Shown one piece after another: positions 18,217 through 26,553 of a DNA stretch of 64,000 nucleotides. Numbering within the stretch: position 1 is the stretch's first letter; every line of letters begins with the position of its first letter. The position numbers were made by a program, and so were the translations under genes. The stretch lies in the IMG/VR virus record IMGVR_UViG_3300037106_000048, positions 50,375 to 114,374 of that record; one strand, written 5' to 3'. Under the pieces are notes generated by a model. That model saw only the letters and a program-made list of their open reading frames with translations. It searched no databases and was not told the DNA's origin. This stretch comes from a virus.

Positions 18217-19383
18217 ATGAGTGAAGAAATAAAAAATGCAACACAAGTTGCTGAATTAGAAAAAATAGAAAAAATTAAGGTATCATTAGATAGAATAGTA
18301 AATAAAAAATCAAAATTTTTATTTTGTGTACCTGAATCTACTAATCCTGTTGCAAGTGTATATGAACTTTATTTTCATGCCACTGTAGTAAAAAATATGG
18401 GATATGAAGTAATAATTATGGTAGAAAAGGGTGATTATGTTATACCTGTTTGGATTGAAAAAGAACTTACAAATCATAAACATGTACCTATGTCAGACCC
18501 TAAACTTACTGTAGGTCCTGAAGATATTATGATAATTCCTGAAGTATTTTCAAATGTAATGGAACAAACTAAAAATTTACCTTGTGTAAGAATAGGTCTA
18601 TTACAATCGGTTGATTATATGATTAATTCATTAATTCCGGGTACTGATTGGTCTTCATTTGGTATATATGATATCATTACCACCTCTCCAACACTTAAAG
18701 AATGGATTGATGTATTTTATGGTAAAAAATTCAATATTAAAACATATAATATTGGAATTCCTGAATATTTTGAAAGGTCAAATATTCCACAAAAGCCAAT
18801 AATTTCAGTAATTGGTAGAAATGCGAATGAAATTTCAAAATTTGTAAAATTATTTTTTTGTAAATATCCACAATATAGTTGGGTAACATTTGACCCAATG
18901 GTTACAAAAAGCAAACCACCACAACCAATGCGTAGAGTTGACTTTGCTAAAAGATTACAAGGCAATTTTGCTGCAGTTTGGATTGATAGAATTGCAAGTT
19001 TTGGTACATTTCCTCTTGAATGTATGAAATCTGGCACAATTCCAATTTGTTTAAAACCAGATATTATGCCTGAATATATGATTGAAAGAGATGAAAATGG
19101 TACACCAATTAAAGCAGTTGAAGGTGCTGGTGTATGGACTGATAATTATTATGACCTTCCTGTATTAGCAGGTGATGTACTTGTTAAATTTTTAGATGAT
19201 AATATTAGTCCTGAATTATATGATTTAATGGAAAAAAATGCATCTAAATATAATCAAAACGATAGTGAAAAGCAATTAGTGGAAATTTATTCTAATTATA
19301 TAACACAAAGAATTAATTTATTTCAGAATGTAATACAACCAATACAAGAAACTAATATAATAGAACCACCTGCTGTATCATAA
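18217..19383 (+). CDS. GT-B-type glycosyltransferase-like protein
   Basis: This 388-residue protein begins its fold at KSKFLFCVPESTNPVASVYE (strand 1 with a donor loop), followed by VVKNMGYEVIIMVEKG. The C-terminal half has FAAVWIDRIASFGTFPLECM and SGTIPICLKPDIMPEYM. This matches the nucleotide-sugar pocket of GT4/GT-B enzymes, where E-C-M-K corresponds to the 'E-A-M-A/E-x-x-A' donor site. It is tightly packed between the 246-residue gene and a GT2-like gene. Probably a cytoplasmic sugar transferase; acceptor unknown. Confidence 0.6.
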   Translation: MSEEIKNATQVAELEKIEKIKVSLDRIVNKKSKFLFCVPESTNPVASVYELYFHATVVKNMGYEVIIMVEKGDYVIPVWIEKELTNHKHVPMSDPKLTVGPEDIMIIPEVFSNVMEQTKNLPCVRIGLLQSVDYMINSLIPGTDWSSFGIYDIITTSPTLKEWIDVFYGKKFNIKTYNIGIPEYFERSNIPQKPIISVIGRNANEISKFVKLFFCKYPQYSWVTFDPMVTKSKPPQPMRRVDFAKRLQGNFAAVWIDRIASFGTFPLECMKSGTIPICLKPDIMPEYMIERDENGTPIKAVEGAGVWTDNYYDLPVLAGDVLVKFLDDNISPELYDLMEKNASKYNQNDSEKQLVEIYSNYITQRINLFQNVIQPIQETNIIEPPAVS

Positions 19384-19414
19384 AAATAATTATAAAATTT
19401 AAATAAAAATAAAC

Positions 19415-20239
19415 ATGAACGTTTCAATAATAATTCCAATACATGAATATAATGACCAGATTTCAAGTCTTTTAGATAAGGCAATCGAATCTATTAATAA
19501 ACAAGAAAATATAACCGAATTACCTGAAGTACTTATAGTATATCCATTAAATCTTGATGGTGAAATTATTCCATTTAAAGATTCTATGCTTCGTAAGTAT
19601 CAAGATAAAATTAAATTTAATTTAATACAAAATCAAGGTAAAACTGATTATCAATCACAAGTTAATTTAGCAGTTGATGCTGTAACTACTAATTATTTTT
19701 CAGTACTTGAATTTGATGATGAATATGGTACAACATTTTTTAGAAATGTAGAAAAATATATTCAAACATATCCAGAAATTGATATTTTTCTAACCATGAT
19801 GATTGAAGTTAATGAAAAAAATGAGGGTATTAAATTAACAAATGAAACTGTTTGGGCACAACAATTTGTTGGTGAAAATGGCGAAATGGGTTATTTAAAT
19901 GCTAATTCATTAAAACAATATTCTGATTTCAAATTAAGTGGCGCAGTAATTAAAAAATCTGACTTTATTAATCTCGGTAAATATAAATCTAATATTAAGT
20001 TAGCATTTATGTATGAATATTTACTTAGAGCATTAAATAACGCAAGTAAAGTATTTACAATTCCAAAAATTGGTTATAAACATCTATCAACACGTGAAGG
20101 TAGTATGTTTGATAGCTATTTAAAAAATATGCCAGTAGATGAAAGAAAATTTTGGTTTGAAACAGCAACTAAAGAATCTAATTTTTCTAATGATAGAGTA
20201 ATCGACATGTCAAGACTTCAAAAATTAATTGTCGAATAA
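19415..20239 (+). CDS. Family 2 glycosyltransferase-like protein
   Basis: This 274-residue protein has a GT-A pattern. NVSIIIPIHEYNDQISSLLD is strand 1, DYQSQVNLAVDAVTTNYFSVLEFDDEYG carries the metal-binding motif as DDE, and YKSNIKLAFMYEYLLRAL is the acceptor-side helix. It is somewhat short for GT2 but complete. It is separated by 31 bases from the GT-B-like gene upstream and followed by the late sigma gene. With the preceding gene it makes a second glycan pair, separate from the cluster at 1-5766. Confidence 0.65.
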   Translation: MNVSIIIPIHEYNDQISSLLDKAIESINKQENITELPEVLIVYPLNLDGEIIPFKDSMLRKYQDKIKFNLIQNQGKTDYQSQVNLAVDAVTTNYFSVLEFDDEYGTTFFRNVEKYIQTYPEIDIFLTMMIEVNEKNEGIKLTNETVWAQQFVGENGEMGYLNANSLKQYSDFKLSGAVIKKSDFINLGKYKSNIKLAFMYEYLLRALNNASKVFTIPKIGYKHLSTREGSMFDSYLKNMPVDERKFWFETATKESNFSNDRVIDMSRLQKLIVE

Positions 20240-20268
20240 ATAATTTGATTATTTTGATTCTATGATAA

Positions 20269-21033
20269 ATGAAAGAAAATGAAAATGAATTCGAAGTTAG
20301 TGTACCATATTTTGCAGAAAAGGAAGAACAAGCAGTTATAGATTATATAAATTCTAATTCTTTAGAAGAAAAGAATAAAATTTATAATGAAATTCTTATT
20401 GAACCTTTTAAAAAAATGATACAATCCATATTAAGACGATATCCCATTCATATTGGTAATTACGATATGAGTGAGGTTGAATCAAATGCTCTTACACATT
20501 TAATCGAGCATATGGTAAAATTCAATCCAAATAAAATTACTAAATCGGGAAATAAAACAAAAGCATTTAGTTATTGCCAAACAATAATTAGAAATTATTA
20601 TAAAGACCATAGCAAAAAAAGTTATACTGAAAAGAAAATTAATTTATCTTTTGATGATTATATTGATGAAATTAATCAAAATGTTGAATATACCTATGAA
20701 ATTGAAACAGAAAGTCAGCATCAACTTGAGAAATTAATTAATTCTGTAATATCCAAAATTGAAGATAAAATCAATAATGACCCAATAATGAAAAGAAATG
20801 AAATTATTGTTGGTGATGCAATTGTTAATGTATTAAAAAATTGGCAAGTATTATTTATGGAAGATACTCCAGAAGGAAAATATAATAAAAGAGTTACAAA
20901 TAAATTTGCTAAAAATAAAATTTTATTATATTTAAAAGAACAAACAGGATTATCCACAAAAGAAATAAGAATAGGCATTAAACCATTTAAAGAAATATAT
21001 TTTTTACAAAAAACAGATTTTTTGGATGATTAA
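20269..21033 (+). CDS. Late-transcription sigma factor, T4 gp55-like
   Basis: In this 254-residue protein, residues about 65-145 carry the region-2-like pattern of phage late sigma factors. It runs SEVESNALTHLIEHMVKFNP, then KAFSYCQTIIRNYYKDHSKK, then YTEKKINLSFDDYIDE. Compare T4 gp55, whose core has 'FDxxKxxNPxAYIxQxxxNAFxxRIKKE' followed by a serine/aspartate-rich segment. No canonical sigma70 region 4 is evident, as in gp55. It probably directs host RNA polymerase to the GTATTTATA motifs listed here. The next gene starts within its last codons (21026). Identification is by pattern, not by search. Confidence 0.6.
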   Translation: MKENENEFEVSVPYFAEKEEQAVIDYINSNSLEEKNKIYNEILIEPFKKMIQSILRRYPIHIGNYDMSEVESNALTHLIEHMVKFNPNKITKSGNKTKAFSYCQTIIRNYYKDHSKKSYTEKKINLSFDDYIDEINQNVEYTYEIETESQHQLEKLINSVISKIEDKINNDPIMKRNEIIVGDAIVNVLKNWQVLFMEDTPEGKYNKRVTNKFAKNKILLYLKEQTGLSTKEIRIGIKPFKEIYFLQKTDFLDD

Positions 21034-21520
21034 AATTTATCAAACAATAATTGATAAAAGTCATGGTAATTGTATGCAAGCAGCAATTGCCAGTTTACTT
21101 GAATTATCTCTCGAAGAAGTACCAAATTTTAATACATTAGGACACGAATGGTTTAATACGTTTTATCATTTTTTACATAAATATGGATATAATTATGATG
21201 GTGGTCTTTATAATAATAATCAATATAGAACAATAAATAAAAGAGAAGGAATACCAACTGTTAAATTACGAACCGAATTTTATAGATTAAAAAATATGGA
21301 AGGAGTTAAAGGATATTTCTATGCAAGTGTATATTCACCTAAATATTATAATCCAAATGATAAACCACCCACAACACATGCAGTTATTATTGATAAAAAT
21401 TTAAATATTGTACATGACGTTAATCTTGAAAATATAAATATTATAAATTATCCAGAAAGTAAAAAACTTAAATATAATGGAATTCTTGATATTTTTATGA
21501 TAAATCCACTTTCTAATTAA
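21026..21520 (+). CDS. Cysteine-protease-like protein (papain/C39 type pattern)
   Basis: This 164-residue protein begins with GNCMQAAIASLLELSLEEVPNF, in which Cys16 sits at the start of a helix as in papain-fold peptidases. THAVIIDKNLNIVHDVN at 117-133 supplies His118 and a following D/N, the expected catalytic order Cys-His-Asp/Asn. The 'C-x-x-A-x-(I/V)-A-S-L-L-x-(I/L)-x-x-x-x-V-P-N-F' opening is common in phage proteins of unknown substrate. The start ATGATTAA overlaps the end of the sigma gene, so the two are coupled. No signal peptide, hence cytoplasmic. Confidence 0.55.
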   Translation: MIKIYQTIIDKSHGNCMQAAIASLLELSLEEVPNFNTLGHEWFNTFYHFLHKYGYNYDGGLYNNNQYRTINKREGIPTVKLRTEFYRLKNMEGVKGYFYASVYSPKYYNPNDKPPTTHAVIIDKNLNIVHDVNLENINIINYPESKKLKYNGILDIFMINPLSN

Positions 21521-21523
21521 TGT

Positions 21524-21531
21524 GTATTTAT
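21524..21531 (+). promoter_or_regulatory. Late promoter motif
   Basis: GTGTATTTATATG on the plus strand, 21 bases before the start at 21553. Confidence 0.55.
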
Positions 21532-21552
21532 ATGTACTAAAACTATAAAATT

Positions 21553-21945
21553 ATGCCAAGACCAACTCGTAAACAATTAAAATTTGATGAAGAAAGCGTA
21601 AATAAATTACTTCAAGAAATTTATGACGAATCTCATAACATAAAAGCAAAAATTACTAGACTTTTTACAAAATGGGAAACTAAAGTAAAAGAAAGTGGCG
21701 AAGTTCAAGCTATTGGTGACCAAATTGTAAAATTAATTGCTGCTGAAGCTAAAAACCAAGACCAAAAAATCATGTTACTTCGTTATTTAAAAGAAGTTGT
21801 TTTTGATAATAAGGTTGGTGGTTTTAATAATAATTATAAAAGCAATAGAGAAGAAGAAAAGAGTGAAGTAACTACTGACAGAAGAAACGAATTACTTAAA
21901 TTCGTTGCCGATGAATTGGAGAAAAAAGAAAATAAAAAAAAATAA
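21553..21945 (+). CDS. Hypothetical late protein, 130 residues
   Basis: This is a highly charged, helical 130-residue protein (PRPTRKQLKFDEESVNKLLQ, ending VADELEKKENKKK). It has its own late motif and lies six bases before a structural gene, so it is probably virion- or assembly-related. Its size and helicity would also fit a small terminase-like subunit, but no motif supports that. Confidence 0.55.
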   Translation: MPRPTRKQLKFDEESVNKLLQEIYDESHNIKAKITRLFTKWETKVKESGEVQAIGDQIVKLIAAEAKNQDQKIMLLRYLKEVVFDNKVGGFNNNYKSNREEEKSEVTTDRRNELLKFVADELEKKENKKK

Positions 21946-21951
21946 CGAATA

Positions 21952-23277
21952 ATGAGTTTATCTGATAACAAAAGAGGTGTTTTTACCACTATTGGTGCAT
22001 ATACTTCATTAAATCAACAACAAAAAACACCAAGGTCAACTGATTTATATCCATCTGTTAATAATAAAAAAGATATAATTCCGTTTTTACTTGATGTATT
22101 AAAAACTGTTGCTGGTAGTGAAGCGTTAAAATTAGTGGTGGGACAAATGCTTACAAAAGTTGTTGGTAATTCAGAACCAAAATTAAAAACAGCACTAAAA
22201 AAACAATTTATACATTCAAATTCTGGGGATGCATTACCATCAACATATGCATCAGACGGTGTTATAATGCCAGTAAAAAATGTTGATACCACAGGTAAAT
22301 ATAAAGTTGATAAAAATTCAAGTGAAGGTAGTTTATTATATAATACTTCTACTCCAAATTTTGATAGTTCAGCACATGATGCTATTTTAAATTCTGGTAC
22401 TGATACTCCATATAATAATATGACAATTAATTATAATGCAACATCAGATAGTTTTAATATAAAACCCCATAATAGTAGTAGTTCAAATATTGGTGATTAT
22501 TTTAGTAATTATATTGATAATGCGCAAATACTTGACCAGAAAGAAATTGTAAGTAATACTATGGATAGTATTTATGGTACACTTACAAATAAACGAAATA
22601 AAACAATACAACAAACATACGATGAATTACAAATTCAAAAAATGTTGGAACAATTATTAAATGATGATGATTCATTTACAATTTCACCAAGTGATTATGC
22701 AGATTTACTTCAAAAAGCACGTGAAATGGTTGATGGTGTTGTAAATTATGATATGGGTTGTGGTATTATGCCAGCACAATTATCGTATGATGATTTTAAA
22801 AATTTAGTTTCATCAATATCTGGGTCAACTGACCCATTTGCAGTTGGTAATGCCGTAGAAGCAACAATTGACCAAAGTAATAATACAGAAACATCTACAG
22901 AAAATAAACAAACAATAAAAGATGGATTTTTTCAAAAAATAATTGGTGCAATTACAATGGCAATGTTATTAGCTGTAACTACTGCACCACAAATTAGAGT
23001 ATTATTGGGTGTAATGAGTGCTTTTGAAAATAATGGAGTTGTATTAATTAGCAATCCAAAGGATGATATGAAAAAATTTAAGATTTGTATTAAATGTATT
23101 GCAAAAGAAATAATAAAAATAGTTGCAGAATTTATTTTTGCATTAGCAATTTTATATCTAATAAAATTATTAACACCAGTAATAAAAAAAGTAATTAAAG
23201 AAAAAATAAATCAATATATTAATATAATTTTAAGTTTAACTGGTACAAGTAATATTGCATCAAGTTTAACAGGATAA
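21952..23277 (+). CDS. Virion structural protein with C-terminal hydrophobic segments
   Basis: This 441-residue protein has a Ser/Asn-rich, low-complexity middle (residues about 120-190). It carries two hydrophobic helices towards the C-terminus: IIGAITMAMLLAVTTAPQI, and IVAEFIFALAILYLIKLL followed by TPVIKKVIKEK. The segment ICIKCIAKEIIKI lies between them. It belongs to the plus-strand run leading to the gp5-like hub. The layout suggests a tail-associated or membrane-contacting structural protein. Family not recognised. Confidence 0.55.
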   Translation: MSLSDNKRGVFTTIGAYTSLNQQQKTPRSTDLYPSVNNKKDIIPFLLDVLKTVAGSEALKLVVGQMLTKVVGNSEPKLKTALKKQFIHSNSGDALPSTYASDGVIMPVKNVDTTGKYKVDKNSSEGSLLYNTSTPNFDSSAHDAILNSGTDTPYNNMTINYNATSDSFNIKPHNSSSSNIGDYFSNYIDNAQILDQKEIVSNTMDSIYGTLTNKRNKTIQQTYDELQIQKMLEQLLNDDDSFTISPSDYADLLQKAREMVDGVVNYDMGCGIMPAQLSYDDFKNLVSSISGSTDPFAVGNAVEATIDQSNNTETSTENKQTIKDGFFQKIIGAITMAMLLAVTTAPQIRVLLGVMSAFENNGVVLISNPKDDMKKFKICIKCIAKEIIKIVAEFIFALAILYLIKLLTPVIKKVIKEKINQYINIILSLTGTSNIASSLTG

Positions 23278-23293
23278 ATTTTAAATAAATAAT

Positions 23294-23473
23294 ATGATAG
23301 TAGACCAAAAATTAAACAAACAGTTTGTGGGCGTTTATCTCATTGATAATGGTGATATAGAAGGCACACAACTCGCAACAACTGTAAAACCAAATTGGTT
23401 CAGGATACTGATGACCAAATGGTTTTTGGGTTGGAAATGGATTAGTATTAAAGAACTAAAGGCAAATAAGTAA
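23294..23473 (+). CDS. Small hypothetical protein, 59 residues
   Basis: This short ORF starts ATG at 23294 and ends TAA at 23473, one base before the next ATG. The protein runs MIVDQKLNKQFVGVYLID and ends FLGWKWISIKELKANK, with several tryptophans. Tight packing between structural genes and lack of a competing frame support it as real. Function unknown. Confidence 0.55.
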   Translation: MIVDQKLNKQFVGVYLIDNGDIEGTQLATTVKPNWFRILMTKWFLGWKWISIKELKANK

Positions 23474-23474
23474 C

Positions 23475-23882
23475 ATGGCAATTGATTATAGTAGTATTAA
23501 TGCAATTATTGGGGGATTTAATAAAGTATTAAGTCTTTCATCTCTTGGTGGACCGCCACCTATTCCAACACCAATGATATTAATTGGTGTTCCATTACGT
23601 CCCGGTCTATCACCAACTAAAATTGCATCACGTATTATTGCCAGAAAAAGTGAAGCGGGATTACCTGTTGGTGTTTTACCTTCAGGTGGTGTTAATCCTG
23701 ATGAAATTATGGAAAGAATTCGAATTGAAGAAATAATCAAAGCATTTCAACAGGATGCTGTTATTACTGTAGCAGTTCCACCCGGAATAACTCTCACAGG
23801 AACAGGCACTTCACCATCAGGACCTGTTTCTGTGTATGGTTCAACAATAATAATAATGACTGCATTTGGAGTAATACAATAA
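23475..23882 (+). CDS. Small structural protein, 135 residues, Pro/Gly-rich
   Basis: This 135-residue protein is rich in Gly, Pro and Ile (GGPPPIPTPMILIGVPLRPG and VAVPPGITLTGTGTSPSGPV). This resembles small spike or baseplate-associated proteins rather than enzymes. It sits one base after the 59-residue ORF and upstream of the tube-like fragment and gp5-like hub. A baseplate or spike role is inferred from context only. Two minus-strand frames across it are shadows. Confidence 0.5.
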   Translation: MAIDYSSINAIIGGFNKVLSLSSLGGPPPIPTPMILIGVPLRPGLSPTKIASRIIARKSEAGLPVGVLPSGGVNPDEIMERIRIEEIIKAFQQDAVITVAVPPGITLTGTGTSPSGPVSVYGSTIIIMTAFGVIQ

Positions 23883-23887
23883 ATAAC

Positions 23888-24055
23888 ATGAAAGTACAAA
23901 CTAATTATGAACCCAAAAGAAAAGATAGATTTGCAATTAAATTTAATGACATTAATATTGAACCATTTGTGGTACAAAATATAATATTACCAAAATTAAT
24001 TAATAATAAATGGAAGATTATAGCAAATATACGCCAATTGAATTACTTAAAATAG
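23888..24055 (+). CDS. Truncated tail-tube-like protein, 55 residues
   Basis: The ATG is at 23888 and the stop TAG at 24053-24055. Residues NYEPKRKDRFAIKF, then EPFVVQNIILPKL, line up with the N-terminus of the tail tube protein at 25988-26479 (KYEPKRVNRFFAEF, then LEVWQVQKFKRPSL). It ends long before a full tube fold. It overlaps the next gene's start at 24010 by 46 bases in another frame. Either it is a shortened paralogue that kept a function or the remnant of a duplicated tube gene. Confidence 0.5.
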   Translation: MKVQTNYEPKRKDRFAIKFNDINIEPFVVQNIILPKLINNKWKIIANIRQLNYLK

Positions 24056-24213
24056 GTAATGATATTAAAACAAAACATGATGCTTTAAAGCAAGAAATTG
24101 TTGATTATAGTTTTCAAATAGAAGAGCTTGAAAAATTAATCAATGAAAAACTTGTATTATTAGATGAACTTGAAAAAAATTATGTTGTGATAATTGAAAA
24201 AATAACAATATAA
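24010..24213 (+). CDS. Small coiled-coil protein, 67 residues
   Basis: This 67-residue, leucine/isoleucine heptad-rich protein (EIVDYSFQIEELEKLINEKL) almost certainly forms a coiled coil. It overlaps the tube-like fragment at its start and ends two bases before the gp5-like gene. A late structural or assembly role is suggested by position only. Confidence 0.55.
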   Translation: MEDYSKYTPIELLKIGNDIKTKHDALKQEIVDYSFQIEELEKLINEKLVLLDELEKNYVVIIEKITI

Positions 24214-24215
24214 AT

Positions 24216-25136
24216 ATGTCATATAATAAACCATATATACAAACAAGTAATCCTAACAAACAACAGCAACCCACAATTACTCCACAAAGAACAATATACT
24301 ATGGTGAAGTTATGAGTATTGATGATGATGCTGATGGTGGTAGAATTAAAGTAAAAATACCAGATTTAGATAATCGTACAACAGATATTAATGATTTACC
24401 TTGGTGTTATCCATTAATACCCAGATTTATTTATCAGTATCCTCAAATTGGCGAATTAGTTAGAGTATTTCTTGAAGATATTAAATTTCCAATGAGAAGT
24501 CGATTTTGGACAGGTAGTATCATATCTCAAATACATAAAATAGGGTTTGATTCTAAATTTACCGCAACATCTACAACAAATTATGCATTAGTTAATCCAG
24601 AAAAAGCAGCATCAACATATCCTGATGCTGATGGCGTATTTCCAATAAAAACTGATATTGCAATTATTGGTAGAATTAATACTGATGTAATATTAAGAAT
24701 AAATGAAGTACATATTAGAGCAGGTAAACATGAAAATGATAACATATTAAAATTAAATACAAAAAATCCTGCTGAAATTAGTTTAGTTTTTGAACCAATA
24801 AATAATACAACAACTGCTACTATAAATAATACATCAACTTGTTATTATAGTAATACTATAATTACAAGTGATAAAATTGCAATAATTTCACATACTGGAA
24901 ATCCACAATTTAAAGCAGCAAGACTAACTTCTGATGATAGAACAAGAATATTTAATGAAGGACATCCACTTGGAAGAGGGGATATTATTGTCGAAGCATT
25001 AAACGTTTTTAGAGATGCAATAATTAATCATATACATGGATATTCAGTACTTCCTGCCGATAAATCAGCTATCATCAATAAATTAGAACAATTACAATTA
25101 GACCTAATATTACAAAAAAATATTGTAATTAATTAA
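24216..25136 (+). CDS. Baseplate central spike/hub protein, gp5-like OB domain
   Basis: This 306-residue protein has an OB-fold-like segment of the gp5/VgrG kind at residues about 28-100. It reads YYGEVMSIDDDADGGRIKVK (where IPDLD follows), DLPWCYPLIPRFI, and YPQIGELVRVFLED. No lysozyme domain is present, so only the structural part of T4 gp5 is represented. The central stretch (NTKNPAEISLVFEPINNTTT) may begin a beta-helical needle. HIHGYSVLPADKSAIINKL near the end matches the C-terminal region of such phage spike proteins. Confidence 0.65.
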   Translation: MSYNKPYIQTSNPNKQQQPTITPQRTIYYGEVMSIDDDADGGRIKVKIPDLDNRTTDINDLPWCYPLIPRFIYQYPQIGELVRVFLEDIKFPMRSRFWTGSIISQIHKIGFDSKFTATSTTNYALVNPEKAASTYPDADGVFPIKTDIAIIGRINTDVILRINEVHIRAGKHENDNILKLNTKNPAEISLVFEPINNTTTATINNTSTCYYSNTIITSDKIAIISHTGNPQFKAARLTSDDRTRIFNEGHPLGRGDIIVEALNVFRDAIINHIHGYSVLPADKSAIINKLEQLQLDLILQKNIVIN

Positions 25137-25151
25137 TTAATTTATACCTTT
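25121..25151 (+). promoter_or_regulatory. Possible host-type promoter for the nuclease gene
   Basis: ATTG, 19 bases, then TACCTTTA resembles TTTG-N19-TAnnTTTG with one mismatch in each box. It lies just upstream of the start at 25159. Confidence 0.35.
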
Positions 25152-25158
25152 ACAATCT

Positions 25159-25983
25159 ATGAATATTCAAATACCTAATGAATTATTTACATCATTTAAT
25201 GATATTACATTTTATGATGAACCACATAAATATTATATTGATGGTAAAGAATTAATATCTGTAACTACTTTAATTCATAAATATCAAGAAGATTTTGATG
25301 AAGAATTTTGGTCTGATTGTAAAGGTAATGAATTTAATATAAGTCCCGAAATAATTAAAAGAGCATGGAATTTTATAAATAAAAAAGGTACTATTAAAGG
25401 TTCTGCAATACATGATTATGCTGAAAATCTATTTCAAAATAAAATATTCGAATATCCAAAACAATTAATTTTAAATGAATTTGGTTTTGACCCTGTATTA
25501 AGTGAATATTTAATAACAAAAAAACATGTTGATAAATTTTATAATGATGTACATAATAAATTAATACCAATTCGAACTGAAATGATTGTATATGATAAAG
25601 AATCATTGATTGGTGGAATGCTTGATATTTTATTTTATAATATTAAAATGGGAGTGTTCCAAATTTATGATTGGAAAACAAATAAAAAATTTAGTAAAGA
25701 AAATAAAGGAAGACATTTACTTAATGAATTATATTTATTAGAAGATTGTGATTTAGAAACATATTCATTACAACTTGGTTTATATAAATATATTATTGAA
25801 AAAATTACTGGTGTTAAACTTGGTAAATCATATATTGTTTGGTTTTCACATAATAATGATTCATATGAATTAATTGAAGCTAAAGATAGGTCATATTATG
25901 TTAATCTAATTATGAATAATAGAATTGCTGAATTATCTACATTAAAAAAGCCACAATTAAGTGGCTTTTTAATACTTAACTAA
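25159..25983 (+). CDS. PD-(D/E)XK nuclease (RecB-like)
   Basis: This 274-residue protein shows the RecB/Cas4-type PD-(D/E)XK order. HDYAENLFQNK is the motif I region, ESLIGGMLDILFYN holds the catalytic Asp, and FQIYDWKTNKKF is the D-x-K site. SLQLGLYKYIIE is the Q-x-x-x-Y helix. It likely acts as a DNA exonuclease or repair/replication nuclease. The last about 12 codons coincide with an intrinsic terminator hairpin (25945-25970). It is an enzyme gene among structural genes and may have its own promoter at 25121-25151. Confidence 0.75.
   Translation: MNIQIPNELFTSFNDITFYDEPHKYYIDGKELISVTTLIHKYQEDFDEEFWSDCKGNEFNISPEIIKRAWNFINKKGTIKGSAIHDYAENLFQNKIFEYPKQLILNEFGFDPVLSEYLITKKHVDKFYNDVHNKLIPIRTEMIVYDKESLIGGMLDILFYNIKMGVFQIYDWKTNKKFSKENKGRHLLNELYLLEDCDLETYSLQLGLYKYIIEKITGVKLGKSYIVWFSHNNDSYELIEAKDRSYYVNLIMNNRIAELSTLKKPQLSGFLILN
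25945..25970. terminator. Bidirectional intrinsic terminator inside the nuclease 3' end
   Basis: AAAAAGCCAC, loop AATTAA, GTGGCTTTTT forms a perfect 10-bp stem with A and T tracts. It can stop both the plus transcript and the converging minus-strand tube transcript. Confidence 0.8.
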
Positions 25984-25987
25984 TTGA

Positions 25988-26479
25988 TTATAAATTAAGT
26001 ATACATCTCCAAGGTTGAATTTCTAAAACCACGTTTGTTAATTCATCACTACTATAATCATTATCCATAAAATCAATTGATGTAATCATACATTGTTCAA
26101 GTGTCCATTTTTCAATTTCAACGCCAGTTGGGTCTAATGCCTTTAAATAAATATCTTTTTTATATCCTGCAGCATAACCCATACGACCTGTAAGTGATTC
26201 AGCGTGTAAACGAACCCATTCCATAAGAATTTGTGAAGTAGAAGGACCGATTGGGTCAATAAATGTAATTGACATTGTATCCCATGTATATCTACCAGCT
26301 ACATAGTTTTGTTCATTCATATATTGAATTGGAACACTATTGATTTTTAATGAAGGTCTTTTGAACTTTTGTACTTGCCATACTTCAAGTCCGATTGTAT
26401 CTGAGAATTCCGCAAAGAACCTATTAACTCTTTTTGGTTCGTATTTAAACGGAATCGTTCTTATCATTTCTCCTGCCAT
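25988..26479 (-). CDS. Tail tube protein, T4 gp19-like
   Basis: This 163-residue protein matches gp19 family length. It has YEPKRVNRFFAEFSD at the start, then NYVAGRYTWDTMSITFIDPI and GPSTSQILMEWVRLHAESLT, and ends DELTNVVLEIQPWRCIL. The 'W-x-x-(M/I)-x-(I/V)-x-F-x-D-P-(I/V)-G-P-S' block is typical of contractile-tail tube proteins that polymerise inside the sheath. An endonuclease gene has been placed between it and upstream DNA. Its late motif lies 65 bases upstream, overlapping the first bases before that endonuclease. Confidence 0.85.
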   Translation of the reverse strand: MAGEMIRTIPFKYEPKRVNRFFAEFSDTIGLEVWQVQKFKRPSLKINSVPIQYMNEQNYVAGRYTWDTMSITFIDPIGPSTSQILMEWVRLHAESLTGRMGYAAGYKKDIYLKALDPTGVEIEKWTLEQCMITSIDFMDNDYSSDELTNVVLEIQPWRCILNL

Positions 26480-26480
26480 A

Positions 26481-26488
26481 GTATTTAT
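26481..26488 (+). promoter_or_regulatory. Late promoter motif (plus)
   Basis: ATAGTATTTATATTT, 65 bases before the endonuclease start at 26554. It mirrors the minus motif at 26545. Confidence 0.45.
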
Positions 26489-26544
26489 ATTTATAATTTA
26501 CGTTAATATTATTATTTTTAAAATTATCTTTACATAATTTAATT

Positions 26545-26552
26545 ATAAATAC
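26545..26552 (-). promoter_or_regulatory. Late promoter motif (minus) for the tube gene
   Basis: ATAGTATTTATAA on the minus strand, 65 bases before 26479, ending one base before the endonuclease ATG. Confidence 0.5.
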
Positions 26553-26553
26553 T

